Source: Acer yangbiense
Lineage: Eukaryota > Streptophyta > Magnoliopsida > Sapindales > Sapindaceae
Assembly: GCA_008009225.1 (NCBI GenBank)
Contig: CM017764.1
Location: 45,677,064-45,741,063, forward strand
Reading direction: 5' to 3'
DNA: 64,000 nt
Below are positions 21,730-33,489 of this stretch, one piece after another. A program made the position numbers and the translations under genes. Each line of letters starts with the position of its first letter. The stretch's first letter is position 1. The notes beneath the pieces were generated by a model. That model was not told where the DNA came from, ran no database searches, and saw nothing but the letters and a program-made list of their open reading frames with translations.

Positions 21730-23063
21730 CTATTTTTGCTACTCTTAGTGCTGCAGTGGTACATAACCTTGTGAATTGAACTGATACATGAGACCTGCAA
21801 GCCTGCATATTACAAATTGGGTACCTTTCGAACTCGTAAGCTCACAATAATTGAGCTGCAGGTTAGGATTGTCAAAAGCTTGGTGCAATGTTGTGTTAGT
21901 AGAGCATAGAAGAGCTCAATATTGTGGTGCGGATAAGTTATCATCTTCCATTGTCTGTTTGTCTGCCACTTTGAGGCGAATATGAGTTAAAGCATATGGC
22001 ATTGTTGTTGCTTCTTTAATAACTCTAGTTTCTCTGTTGTAGAATCAAATCTGAACAGACCAAATCCCTATCTAATCCAATCCTGATTCAATTAAATTGA
22101 ACCTGAGCTTTTTTGAAACCCAATTTTCGATCGATAGAGTAAGAGAACACGCGAATAAAACTCTGTAACCAAGTAACCAACAATTGAGACACCATGCATG
22201 AGTGCAATGGAGTTGAACATAAATTACATTCTGCTTCAATGTAGAATCATTCACGCCGTATATATATAAAGTGTAGAAATCACTCTGCCATGTAGCTATA
22301 AAGGCAATGTGGTTGAGACCAACAAAAATATGCTATTAATTTTACGGTCATTTCTGCTTTTCTCCATCACCTTCTTTGTCATCAGCTCATTTCCTTGTAT
22401 TTCAAGCAATGTTTTTCTCCACTTCTCTTCATACGACTCTTATTTTACAAAACCTATGAAGACCAAGTGCGCAGCAATTATTTCCTACATGAGGATTTAT
22501 CCAATGATAATACATTAGCACAAATGAAGGCTAAAGAGATGTGATGATGTATTGATGTTTTTTTTTTTTCTGTTGCCTCATATGGAAGAAACTTGGAATT
22601 GTGTACAGACAGAACAGCTGCAAGGTTTTCCTCTCATCGTTCTCCAACTTGGTTTGATTGTAAATTCAAATAGCTGGAGGACCAAAAATAAAGGCTTGGT
22701 AAGAATTCTTTACCGAGAATCAAAAACCTAAATAATAACTTTGAATTGAACCTCATCATGGAAGAGTAAGATACCATCTTGTGAACAAGTAAAACATGCA
22801 AGTGTTTGTAGGGAGAAAATAAAACTTGTGAATAAAGATTTGCAGTCAAATGGAGAGCTTTTGACAGAACGACCGAATAAAACAGAGCTCAGTTCTATAG
22901 AGAACGAGAAAGCACCTTGAAGCAGCTTTGCTTACCAGTCCTGAAGAACTATAACTGGATACAAACAAGAAAACTCAGCACTTCAGTTGGCTTATTTCAT
23001 CATGTCCTTTGCGGATAATTGACCCTGTGATGGAAACTTAATCGATACACTTTATTCCCGAGA
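21730..23063. other. Intergenic DNA between ALP1-like and PPR genes
   Basis: No gene can be supported. A 69-codon frame at 22309-22518 begins with a hydrophobic stretch resembling a signal peptide, but it has no recognised family. The last few hundred bases are probably the PPR 3' UTR. Confidence 0.4.
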
Positions 23064-25328
23064 CTAACTGCTTCTCCCGCTATTTGGAAGGAGACCATCT
23101 TTGGCCATTTCAGTAAGCACATTGAAAACTGCATCCATGTTTCCTTCTTTATGGTTGATTTCGACCAGTACTTTTGCAAGTTCAGCATCAGTAAGCCTAG
23201 AACTTCTCAATGTGTTTTCTATGACTTGACTCAACTCTTCACTCATACCCTCAGAGAATAGAGCTTTCACCAGAGCAATAACGGTCACAGTATGCGGAAC
23301 AAAACCCGAAGACACCATTTCCTTGTACAGATCATATGCCTTCTTTACGTTCCCACCTTTACAGTGACCATGAATAATAACATCATAAACTGCTTCATTA
23401 GGCTTGTGGTTTCTCTGAAGCATAGACTCGAAAACTTGATCAGCCTCATTCATCAAACCCTTCATACAGAAACCTTTTATAAGAGCTACCACACTTTTAA
23501 ATTCGATATTAGAACAGTTCTCTATTAGTGTATTATAAGTGACATCACTTGGAACGGAATCATTGTAAAACAACTTGAGTAATAGCCTCTTCGCTTCCCT
23601 TGTCCTAGCCTGTTTATTGAGTCCATTAATAAGCACGCTGTAGGTAACAACATCGGGAAGGAATCCCTTCTGAATCATTTCATCATGCAAATGAAGGGCT
23701 GTTTTTATATCTCCTTCTGCGCAATAAGCATTGATCAAGGTGGTATAAGTAATTTCATCAGGGGGCAGACCGATGCTCAGCATCTCTTGGAAAAGATCAC
23801 AAGCTTCCATCAGTCCACCCTGGTAACAAAGACCTTGAATGAGTGCAGAATAGGTAATGGCATCTGGTGAAATACCTTTCTCAACCATCTCTCGCTTAAT
23901 ATCAAATGCTTTATCCAACTCCCGGATCCTACAAAACCCAGATACGATTGTACTGTAACTTACAACATCTGGGGCCAACCCTTTCGCGCTCATATTTCGA
24001 ATCACTCCAATAGCCTCTTCCATCTTTCCAACTATGCAATGTCCATTTATAAGAGCATTGTAAGTCACTATAGAAGGCACAAATCCATTCTTAGTCATCT
24101 CTTTCAGAACCTGATATGCTTCATCCAAGCACCCTTGTTGCGAGAACCCATCAACTAATGTTGTATACGTCCTCTCATTTGGACGAAGCCCTCTCACATG
24201 CATCTGATTAAAAAACTCCATCGCTCTATTCATATTCCTAGCCTTACACATACTACTAATTAAAGAAGTATACGTAACAACATTAGGAGACAATCCGTTC
24301 CTCACCATCTCAGCATGCAAAACAAGCGCCTGGTGAAAATCCCCCTCCTTACAATACCCATTCACTAGCGTATTATAAGTCACCTCATCCGGTACAAACC
24401 CCTTCTCATTCATCTCCTTTAAAACCTCACTCGTCTCCTTTATCCTCCCTTCTCGACACAACCCATTAACGATCACATTATACGAAATCAAATTCGGTTC
24501 AATACCCTTCGAAGGCATCACTCTCAACAACTCAAGTGCCTTATCAATCCTCTTCAATTTACAATGCCCGTCCATCAACGTATTATACGTAACCACATTA
24601 GCTAAACAACCGTTTTTCTCCATTCTACTTAAAATAGACAACCCCATTTCAAAATTCCCAGCAGCACAAAATCCCCTCATCAAGATATTATAAGTAAACA
24701 CATTCGGTGAGATTTGACTACTAATCATCTCATTATACATATCCTCAGCAAATTTAACCCAATTATCACCTCTGGACCGTATAATTGAATCTAAAATAGC
24801 ATTATAAGATAAAATACCAGGCATGAAACCATGAGACTTAGCTAAATTAACAATTTTCAAAGCCTTATCAATCATATTCAAATTTGAGTAAGATTTTACC
24901 ACCAAATCAATAACGGCCGAGCCAGAGCCTGAATCACAATACTCGCAAGTGTCCTTGATGCATGAAAAGACGAAACTGCCATCGTCGTCGGTTAAATTGA
25001 CGGCAAGGTCTCGGGAGAGCGATTGGCCCGTTTTGTAGAGCTTGAATTTGGTCAAAATGTGGAGAGTCAGGCATTTCAATTTGGGGGTGAAGAAGGGATG
25101 GGGACGAGCCCAGTCGAGGAATTTTAGGGTTAGGGTATGATCGGACTGGATTTTTAGGAGTAAATTGAAGGCGGCTTCAGGGGTAAAATTGGAAGTGAGA
25201 GAGTTGAGTTGATAAGGGTGGCGTTTGAGGAGCGTCAAGGCTTTGTCTGATAAGAAGCGGGCGTCGGTGGTGGATGGTGATGCGACGGTGAAGACTGAAC
25301 GGTGAATTTGGAGGTTTCGAAAGGGCAT
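23064..25328 (-). CDS. EMB2745: P-class pentatricopeptide repeat protein, EMB2745 (At5g39710)-like
   Basis: This intronless gene encodes 754 residues, matching the usual length of the Arabidopsis protein At5g39710 (EMB2745), which is needed for embryo development. An Arg/Ser-rich N terminus (MPFRNLQIHRS) suggests an organelle transit peptide. A conserved pre-repeat region follows (SNFTPEAAFNLLLK, LHILTKFKLYKTGQSLSRDL). About sixteen 35-residue PPR units run from roughly residue 135 to near the end, with typical units such as VVTYNTLMDGHCKLKRIDKA and PNVFTYNILMRGFCAAGN. No E, DYW or SMR domain is present, so it is a pure P-class RNA-binding protein. The clade mark NTLIENCSNIEFKSVVALIK is a non-PPR insertion shared with EMB2745. 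The start is the only early ATG. The RNA target is unknown. Confidence 0.93.
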   Translation of the reverse strand: MPFRNLQIHRSVFTVASPSTTDARFLSDKALTLLKRHPYQLNSLTSNFTPEAAFNLLLKIQSDHTLTLKFLDWARPHPFFTPKLKCLTLHILTKFKLYKTGQSLSRDLAVNLTDDDGSFVFSCIKDTCEYCDSGSGSAVIDLVVKSYSNLNMIDKALKIVNLAKSHGFMPGILSYNAILDSIIRSRGDNWVKFAEDMYNEMISSQISPNVFTYNILMRGFCAAGNFEMGLSILSRMEKNGCLANVVTYNTLMDGHCKLKRIDKALELLRVMPSKGIEPNLISYNVIVNGLCREGRIKETSEVLKEMNEKGFVPDEVTYNTLVNGYCKEGDFHQALVLHAEMVRNGLSPNVVTYTSLISSMCKARNMNRAMEFFNQMHVRGLRPNERTYTTLVDGFSQQGCLDEAYQVLKEMTKNGFVPSIVTYNALINGHCIVGKMEEAIGVIRNMSAKGLAPDVVSYSTIVSGFCRIRELDKAFDIKREMVEKGISPDAITYSALIQGLCYQGGLMEACDLFQEMLSIGLPPDEITYTTLINAYCAEGDIKTALHLHDEMIQKGFLPDVVTYSVLINGLNKQARTREAKRLLLKLFYNDSVPSDVTYNTLIENCSNIEFKSVVALIKGFCMKGLMNEADQVFESMLQRNHKPNEAVYDVIIHGHCKGGNVKKAYDLYKEMVSSGFVPHTVTVIALVKALFSEGMSEELSQVIENTLRSSRLTDAELAKVLVEINHKEGNMDAVFNVLTEMAKDGLLPNSGRSS

Positions 25329-26100
25329 TTTAGGGATAATAGTAAAATATTAGGTTTAGCAGTGGTTTTTAAGCGGGAAGTGTAACCAGAATCACCTCTG
25401 TTTATTTACCAGACAACAAGAAACGGAAAATTGCACTAAATCTCCTGACTTTAGATGCAATTATACTCTCTCTGCAAATTATTCCTTTTATTACATGAAC
25501 ACCCCTAGAAATCATTTACTATTTGAGTCATTTGATTTGACTGACAATTGAGGTCGGAACGGAAAAATATACTTTGTTAGTGTAAAATAATTCATTAATT
25601 AAATATTGAGGTGTCCAGCTGTAATTTCCACATCACTTTATCACCATTTTTATAGTAAATATAATTTTTTGATAAATAATTTTAGAGTTGAAAAAATGAA
25701 AGTAGTCAAGAAGTCCAATTTTGGGTGAAGCTATACCAATTAAATTTGTGACTTAAATATTTAGCTTCAGAGTAATACTTTAACATCTTATTATTCATTT
25801 TTTTTTCAATGCAAAGGTTATTCATTTGTTTTTAATCCAATGGTCTAAAGTACAAAATCTTAAGGATTAGCTACCTCCACAAATGGCCGCCCCAAAATAA
25901 GGATGCACAACAGGAGCCCTTGGCTGAGGACACTAGCAGCAATCAATTTCGGCTTGATCAGCGTTGGAGATTCGCCTTCGAGATGGCCTCCGATGGTCAG
26001 TCAGCTGGAGGAGATGGCGAGATGCCAAAGAAGCCAAAGTTTTTGTTATTTTGTAAAAATTTCTAATACGGTTGAAAAATACCTCTCCTAACTATAAAAC
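25329..26100. other. Upstream region of PPR gene and gene-free DNA
   Basis: AT-rich DNA. A repeat-like stretch at about 25430-25640 mentions no gene. A moderately GC-rich island at 25880-26030 reads like a degenerate exon piece, but no family is recognised. Confidence 0.4.
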
Positions 26101-26891
26101 TTAGGGGTCGTTTGTTTTTTCCACTTAAAACTTAATGGGTCTGAATCATAATTATTAAGTTTTTTATTATTATTTTTTTTTAAGTGGTCAAACAACTTAA
26201 AAATACTAAAAAATAACTTAAAATAAAAAGTAAAAAATCCTGACTTTTCACTTAATTGCAAATCACTGAATTGCATTAAATACAATCCAAAATCTTTTCT
26301 TCTGATACTATCCTCCATATATAACATATTTCCAATTCATCATAATTATATATGGTATATAAATATTTATTTTAGTTTATTGCTTATTTTAAATAGTTTT
26401 AAAATAAAAAAGAACCATAATCACTTCTAATATTGGTGTTTAATGTCAATACTTTATTATGATATTAGAGTGATGTATTTATATATTATTTTTCTTAGAG
26501 TATTTTGTGCGAGTTTTCCTACTGCCCATTTTATTTTTTGAATAATAAAAAAAATAAAAAATAAAAACCTTTTCTTTTCTTAGTAAAAATGAAATTTGTT
26601 TGTAATCAAAGAAGAAGATCATGATCATATGCGTTCATATATAATTATTATTTTTTGATTGTTTTTATTCCATATTATATGTATAATTGTTTAACATGGG
26701 TATAAATGTAAAATTACTTATTTTCAGACAATTTTACTTTTAAAAAAACAAACATATTGACAATACATTCAGATGTGAGAAAAAAAAACAAAAACAAACA
26801 TGTCATTCAAGTTCAGATTTTAGCCCCTATTCAGTCTTTAGAAAAATTCAGGACTGTTCAATCTTCAGACAAAAAAACAAACGACCCCTTA
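26101..26891. mobile_element. PIF/Harbinger (Tourist-like) MITE, copy 1
   Basis: The element (26104-26888, 785 bp) starts GGGGTCGTTTGTTTTTT and ends with the inverse AAAAAACAAACGACCCC. It is flanked by TTA on both sides, the 3-bp TWA target duplication typical of PIF/Harbinger. No transposase frame is inside. Related copies lie at 42066-43139 and from 63781 to the window end. Confidence 0.85.
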
Positions 26892-26900
26892 ATATGGTTC

Positions 26901-27147
26901 TAAGGAATTATGTGAGAAATTGTAATATTTTCTCATAGTTTTATTTCTAATGCTCACATCAAGATAACTCCTAAACTTTAGAGATAACAACTACCTTTCT
27001 AGTATAGGTACTGCACTATCTCAGGAAACAAGATGAGAGTTTGTTAACAAACCTATCAAACCTCTTATTGATAAACACTAAAGAAAACAAGAATTTGACT
27101 AAGTCAAAGATAAAATGTATGTGGGTCAGATATAACTAATTCCAACA
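26901..27147 (-). repeat. 3' LTR of the copia element
   Basis: The inner border is CCAACA next to CCCC. The outer border is TAAGGAAT, changed by one base from the expected TGAGGAAT. It is about 38 bp shorter than the 5' LTR because of internal deletions. Confidence 0.88.
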
Positions 27148-27318
27148 CCCCTTTTCAAGCTGGGTTGTAGATATTGATGAGACCCAGCTTGGAACTCAGA
27201 TTTTTGAACATAGTTCTAGAGAGTGCTTTGGTAAGGATATTTGTTGTTTGAGACAGTGTTGGTGTGTAGATCAAATCAACACTCCCTGCTACAAACTTTT
27301 CTTTGATGAAGTGGCGAT

Positions 27319-29364
27319 CTATCTCCACTGTTTTGTTCTGTCATGATGAACTGGGTGCTTGGCTATACTTATAGCTGCTTGATTGTCACAGAATAATTTC
27401 ATTTCCCCATCAACAGAATTTTTTAGCTCAAGTAACAGTCTTCTGAGCCAAATACCTTCACATATTCCATGAGCCATTGCTCGAAATTCCGCCTCTGCAC
27501 TACTCCGATAGACCACAGACTATTTTTTGCTTCGCCAAGTGACGAGACTCCCCCATACAAAGGTGCAATAACATGAAGTTGACCTTCGGTTTGTGGCTGA
27601 ACCAGCCCAATCTGCATCTATGAATATTTCCACATCTCTTCTGGACCCCTTCTTGAAATACAAGCCCTTTCCTGGTGTCATCTTCAAGTACATTAAGATT
27701 CGGCACACAGCCTTCATATGCTTTTCAGTTGGGGAGTTCATAAATTGACTTACAGAGCTGACAACAAAATTGATATCTGGTCTAATGTGGGATAAGTAAA
27801 TTAGTTTTCCCACTAGCCTTTGATATCGGCCCTTGTCTACTGGAGCACTCCCCTCGACAGTTCCCAGTTTGATGGTATTATCCATCGGTGTCTTTGCTGG
27901 TTTGCAGCCTAGCATACTAGTCTCTCTCAACAAATAAAAAGTATATTTGCGTTGAGACACTGAGAGACCCTTCCTTGATCGTGCAACTTCCATTCCTATA
28001 AAATATTTAAGACCTTCAAGGTCTTTGATCTCGAATTCACTTACTAGAAATCCCTTCAGCTTCTGCACTTCTTTATCATCATTCCCTGTGAGAATAATGC
28101 CATCTACATACACTATAAGCACTGTGATTTTACTAGATAAGTGCTTAACAAAAAGTGTATGATCTATTTGGCACTGTGAGTACCCACATTTCTTTACTGC
28201 TTTTGTGAATCTATCGAATCATGCTCGTGGCGATTGCTTGAGGCCATATAGGGATTTTCTCAGCCAATAGACTTTGTTGATGTTTTCTTGTGTCTCAAGC
28301 CCTGGAGGAATATCTATATACACCTCCTCTTCTAGGTTGCCATTGAGGAATGCGTTTTTCACATCTAACTGATGCAGAGACTAGTCCAAATTTGTTGCCA
28401 ATGACAATAGAACCCGAATTGTATTGAGCTTGGCTACAAGAGCGAAAGTTTCCTAGTAATCTATGTCATAAGATTGGGTAAACCCTTTGGCTACAAACCG
28501 GGCTTTGTATCTCTCAACACTGCCATCTACTCTGTGTTTCACTGTGAATATCCACTTGCACCCTACTGAATTCTTCCCTTCCGACAGCTTTGAGACTTCC
28601 CATGTTTTGTTTTTCTCTAGAGCTTTATCTTCCTCCACTACTGCAACCTTCCATTCAGGAATCCTGAGTGCTTCTTGTATGTTGTTAGGTGTCTGTATTT
28701 TGGAGATGTTAACAATGAAGGAATAAAAAACATGAGATAGGCCTTCATACGATATGAACTTGCATATGGGATGATTTCGGCATTCTCTCATTCCCTTCCT
28801 TAATGCAATTGGTTGATCATCATCAGGAAAATTGATCTTATTCTGGGTTGATTCTGAAATATCATTACATGAGGAGTTCTTATTCACTGTCTCAATTTCA
28901 GTTCTCGTATTAGCCTTTTGGACTAACAGGTTCAGATTAGATTCTTGAATGTGCTTAAAAGGTGTTTGGTGCTCTGCTTCTATCTGCGACTTCTTTCTCC
29001 TAGTATAGACAATAAGGTCGTTGTTTCCAGCATATTGTGTGGGATTAGGAGTGTGTGTTTTGGTGTTTGTGGGACTGTGTAAGTCAGAAATCTGATTTGA
29101 ATCAGAGTGGTTTGTGGACTCTAGAGGTTGATTAGGATGCAAACATTTTGGATAAGATCTTAAAGTTTCAAACAAACAGTATGAGTCATACACTGTTTGA
29201 GTTGGACTAGGATTGTGTAACTCAAGTGTTTCCCAACCGATTGTTTGAGTTGGATTAGGACCGTGTGACTCAAGTGTTTCCCAACAGACAAATTCTTGAT
29301 TTTTATCTCCCCCCCTAAATTTGTGTTTTGGGATAATATGGTTGAATTTCATGAAAAGTAACAT
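27319..29364 (-). pseudogene. copia reverse transcriptase and RNase H region, broken
   Basis: Several frames carry one pol segment. First comes KNKTWEVSKLSEGKNSVGCK and RYKARFVAKGFTQ (N-terminal RT). Next is a segment with YVDGIILTGND, where the second catalytic Asp of the usual YVDD is Gly. Then follow YLKMTPGKGLYF and DADWAGSATNRRST. Last is the RNase H end with SSAEAEFRAMAHG and LFCDNQAAISIAKHPVHHDRTK. Frame breaks near 27520 and between 28120 and 28450 separate the parts. Confidence 0.9.
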
Positions 29365-29542
29365 CTATAGAGGTATAAAACCGTTTAGTTGCAGGGGGAT
29401 AACATTTGTATCCCTTCTGCGTCGATGAATACCCTATAAACATACATTTCACAAAGTTGGGATCAAGTTTGCTCCTATTTTGTTTGTGAACATGAACAAA
29501 CGCAGTGCACCTGAATATCTTAGTAGGAAGATGAGAAATGAG

Positions 29543-30335
29543 TCAGGTATTTGGATAGAATTTTAAAATGGTTTGACATGGAGTTTGGAACTTAACGACT
29601 CTAGATGGTAACCTGTTAATGAGATACGCTGAAGTCAAGACAGCTTCACCCCATAAATTTTTAGGGACATTAGCTGTGAACATTAGGGACCTAGCTACCT
29701 CTAGGAGATGTCTGTTTTTATGTTTTGATACTTCATTTTGCTGAGGAGTATCCACGCAAGAACTTTGATGAATGATCCCTTCATCCAAAAGATAATTACC
29801 TAATATAGAATTAAAGTACTCTTTCCCATTGTCTGTTTTTAACACTTGAATCCTAGCTTGAAATTGGGTTTTGATCATACTGTGAAATTTTTAAAAAAAT
29901 TTCCCAACTTCAGATTTTTCTTTCATAAGAAACACCCAAGTAATCCGAGTATGGTCATCTATAAAAGACACAAACCACTTTGTTCCAGTGATGTTATTGA
30001 CCCTATAGGGACCCCAAACATCACTCTGAATTATAGAAAACGGATGCGATGATTTGTACAAGTGATTTGGGAATGGTTAATAAGTGTGTTTTGCTAATTG
30101 ACAGATTTCACACAAAAAAAGAATTCAGATTTTTATTCTTAAATAATGAAGGGAAAATCTTTTCAAGGTACATGAAATTTGGGTGACCTAGACGATAGTG
30201 CCACATCATGATTGAACTATCTTTATTATCATTTGAACAAAGACTAAACTGACTCTTAAGAGACACACGTTCGGCTAATTGGAATTGTCTATCTAGGCAA
30301 TTGTTAGCTTCTAGAATGTAGGGCCCCGAACACAC
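29543..30335 (-). pseudogene. copia integrase region, broken
   Basis: A GAG-pre-integrase piece (30108-30335) has MWHYRLGHPNFMYLEKIFP. The core piece (29543-29878) has TDNGKEYFN, an INQ-like SSCVDTPQQNEV, and WGEAVLTSAYLINRLPSRV. The zinc-binding and first core segments between them are interrupted by stops and frame changes. Confidence 0.88.
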
Positions 30336-30371
30336 CTTAGCACCGCCAATTGTCCTCCTCGAAACCGAGTC

Positions 30372-31767
30372 CTAAAATTCACAATAACCGGGAAAGAATT
30401 TAGCAATAGTTTTTAGTTCCTGTGTAAGTTTGCTGATAGACAATAAGTTACAATCCAAATTTAGTAATAGTAGAACTGTATGAAGAGTTATTTCTTCTGA
30501 AATCACCATAGATCTAGTACCCGCCACCTTAGATAGTGATCCATCAGCAATCCGTACATTAGAGTTACCATAGCATGGATTGTATGTCTTGAAAAGTTTG
30601 ATATCTCCTGTCATATGGTCAGATGCACCAGAATATACAATCCACGAATTAGAATTCTCCTTTTTTACATTTAGGGCATTACGAAAGTTACATTTCTGTG
30701 CTAATGACCCAGTCCCAATAGTTGATGCTACGAGACTCTGAGTTGGCTGGTTGAAAAACCTCTGTAGAACTTCCATATGCTGCTTGCTAAAAGGACCTGA
30801 TTCTATAGTTGTTTGATTTTCAGTTCCTGCCACCATGTTCCCACGGCCACGGCCTTCTCTGTCATTGTAGCGGGGTTGGCTTCCAATTTGGTGGTTTTCC
30901 ATGAATTTTCCAGCATGTCTCATTGGTGTGTCCAGGTCTTCGACAATGGTTACACCATGGTCTTCCCTTTCTTTGCCGATTATCACTGGATCCTCGAGCA
31001 GCAAGTGCAGAACTCTCATTGGTTAAAACGTCACTTTCTGGTTTAACCTGAGATCCCATCATTACTTTCTTCCGACTTTCCTCTCTTCGAACTTCAAAAA
31101 AAACTTCACGGATCTTAGGTAATGGCTTGTTTCTGAGAACTCTTCCTCGAACTTCATCAAGGTTCTGATTCAGGCCAAGCAAGAATTTGAAGATCCTCTT
31201 TTGCTCAACAATTTCCTTGTATAAAACCTCATCCTTAGTACATGTCCATTTGTACTTTACGAACATGTTCAGCTGCTGCTAGTGTCGTGTAAGAGTATTA
31301 TAGTATTGGTTAACTAACAAATCTCCTTAAAGAAGATCATATAATGTACTCTCGATTCCAAACAGCTCTGACATGTTGTCACTGCTGAATTAAGTTTCCT
31401 TGGCAGCCTCCCAAATCTCTGTTGCAGTTTCATACGGTAGGAAATTTTCGCCAATATTGTTATTCATGGAATTAATAAGTCAGGACATCACCATGTTGTT
31501 TTCTGTCTTCCATTGCTTATAAGTTGGCTCCTCTTTTGCGGGTGACTCTGCAACTCCAGTAAGGTAGTTGTCTTTACCTTTGCCGCAGATGAACATCATC
31601 ACTGGTTGTGACCATTGCAAGTAGTTATGCCCATTTAGTTTATGACTAGTGATGGGTAGATGTGGTATATGTGAATTATCCGAACCTCCACCTCCATTAT
31701 TGTTGGAGGTAGACGATTCTAAGTTGATATTAGAAGAACTAGGAGTGGCCATCCCATATCTTGTCAT
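30372..31767 (-). pseudogene. copia gag and protease region, broken
   Basis: The gag start (31767) has LNGHNYLQWSQPVMMFICGK. After several stops the frame resumes with the zinc knuckle CNHCRRPGHTNETC (CX2CX4HX4C). The protease region follows a frame change and reads SWIVYSGASDHMTGD. The catalytic Asp of the usual DSGASDHM is Tyr, so the protease is dead. Confidence 0.88.
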
Positions 31768-31794
31768 TTCTGGATTTTATGATTCAGAAAGTGC

Positions 31795-31806
31795 ACTCTG
31801 AAACCA
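31795..31806 (-). other. Primer-binding site of the copia element
   Basis: TGGTTTCAGAGT lies directly next to the 5' LTR. It resembles the TGGTATCAGAGC site for plant initiator methionine tRNA. Confidence 0.8.
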
Positions 31807-32091
31807 TGAGGAATTATGTGAGAAATTGTAATATTTTCTCATACTCTTATTTCTTATTCTCACACTAATAAATACACAATTTCAGACTCAAGATAACTCC
31901 TAAACTTAAGAGATAACTACTACCTTTCTAGTAAAGATAGGATTTAGATAGGTACTGCACTATCTCAAGAAACAAGATGAGAGTTTGATAACAAACCTAT
32001 CAAACCTCTTACTGATAAACACTAAAGAAAACAAGAAACTGACCAAGTCAAAGATAAAATATTTGTGAGTCAGATATAACTAATTCCAAAA
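31807..32091 (-). repeat. 5' LTR of the copia element
   Basis: The LTR starts (minus strand) TTTTGGAATTAG, where TGTTGGAATTAG is expected, and ends ATTCCTCA. Compared with the 3' LTR it keeps two extra segments and shows scattered substitutions, so the insertion is not very recent. Confidence 0.88.
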
Positions 32092-32096
32092 GGTTC

Positions 32097-32672
32097 AAAC
32101 CGTATAAATATATCACAAGGGTGCACCAAACAAGCCCATATATTATAATATAAATTACATATAAGCAATCTCAAAGGCTGTCCCCTACAAGTTTGTCCAG
32201 GATTCTATCTTCTGTAACCAATCTGGTACCAATCTACAGTAAGTTGGAGACAGTGAACAAGCAGAAGGCAACTACACTGACTAGTGTTGGGACTATGGAG
32301 ATAAAATAAGTGTAACATGTATAAATCTTCAATATGGGGTGGGGGGTGTGAAACAACACATTAAATCAATGCCTGTTTAGGCAAAGCTTAACTTATCTTT
32401 ACACCTTGTTTGCCACTAATATCTTCCGTTACCTTCAAACGAACCCGCAATCTCTAGACAGTTCAAACTTCTCTTGGAATATTCGAATGAGTGAAGCCTC
32501 GTACTCTCAGACCTCTCGGCCAAAGTATGGTGTTGAGGGCATACTTGCAACCTTCTATTTTGTCAAGTATCAAATAATCACTTGCAGTAAGAGTATGTGC
32601 ATATACTACTATCATCTCAAGCGTTTTTCTTTGGCTATGAAGCATCAACTCCAAGACAACGTCATTAACTCT
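32097..32672 (-). other. Probable 3' UTR and downstream DNA of the CRK gene
   Basis: Non-coding DNA between the copia element and the CRK stop codon. The copia insertion lies within 600 bp of the gene end. Confidence 0.45.
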
Positions 32673-33432
32673 TCAGTGTGCCTTTACTAGGGTTCGGCTG
32701 GATACACCGTGCAACAGTTTGACAAACCCAAGAAAGCTTAGCTTCCCATCAGTGTGCCTTAACCAGTCGTTGAGAACAGCGTGAACTGGGATTGCGGGGC
32801 CAAGTCCTAGTTCCTGAAACAGCATTTCAAAGTAGATACTTAAGCAAAGGAGGATTGCTAGGGAATCAAAGAATGAGGAAATAGGTAACAGTGCAACTCT
32901 CCTACATCCCTCAATTTTGATCTTATTGATATCGAGTTTTGTTTCAATTCGTAACAACATAGTACGACTTCAAATATGACATATTTCACATGATATCCTA
33001 AAATATCTCAAAATTTGTATAATTATCTTAAAATCTTCAAACTTACTGAAGCAAGTTCCTCGATGACAATAGCCCTGTTTCCATCCTTCTCAAAAAGCTC
33101 ATATGCACAACGGGCATGCTGTTCCCAGTGATCAAGTGCCTCCAGCTGATGGACACTTAATGCAGCTGCACAAAATTCTTCAAAACCCATCCTTCTGTAT
33201 TGAAGTGCATTTAACTGTCGTGCAATGGAATTGAAGCAGTAGATGTCTCATTAGCCACGAGTTTATAAACCACAATAATTCATGGAACAACTACACAAAC
33301 AATTAGCAACAAATTCATACCGAGGCAAGAAAATCAGGGATGCGAGATTCCTTCATTGCATCTGTTGCATTTTTCATTAGAGCCTGACCAAAACAAAATG
33401 ATTGGTATAAAACTTACATTATTAACACCATC

Positions 33433-33489
<57 letters not shown>

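Larger units (their letters stand above)
26896..32096 (-). mobile_element. Complete but inactive Ty1/copia LTR retrotransposon
   Basis: The element spans 26901-32091 and is flanked by GGTTC (26896-26900 and 32092-32096), a 5-bp target duplication. The 5' LTR is 31807-32091 and the 3' LTR 26901-27147. A primer-binding site TGGTTTCAGAGT (31806 down to 31795) differs at few positions from the initiator-Met tRNA site. A polypurine tract (AAAAGGGG) abuts the 3' LTR. The domain order gag, protease, integrase, reverse transcriptase, RNase H is that of copia. Stops, frame breaks and altered catalytic positions show it is dead. It lies 5 bp from the end of the neighbouring PIF MITE. Confidence 0.93.

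Noticed and set aside
22309..22518. 69-codon frame with signal-peptide-like start
   Set aside because: The hydrophobic start could arise from T-rich DNA by chance, and there is no cysteine pattern or known peptide motif after it.
25880..26030. GC-rich island resembling an exon
   Set aside because: It has no recognisable domain, no clear splice sites and stops soon; it is too short to call.
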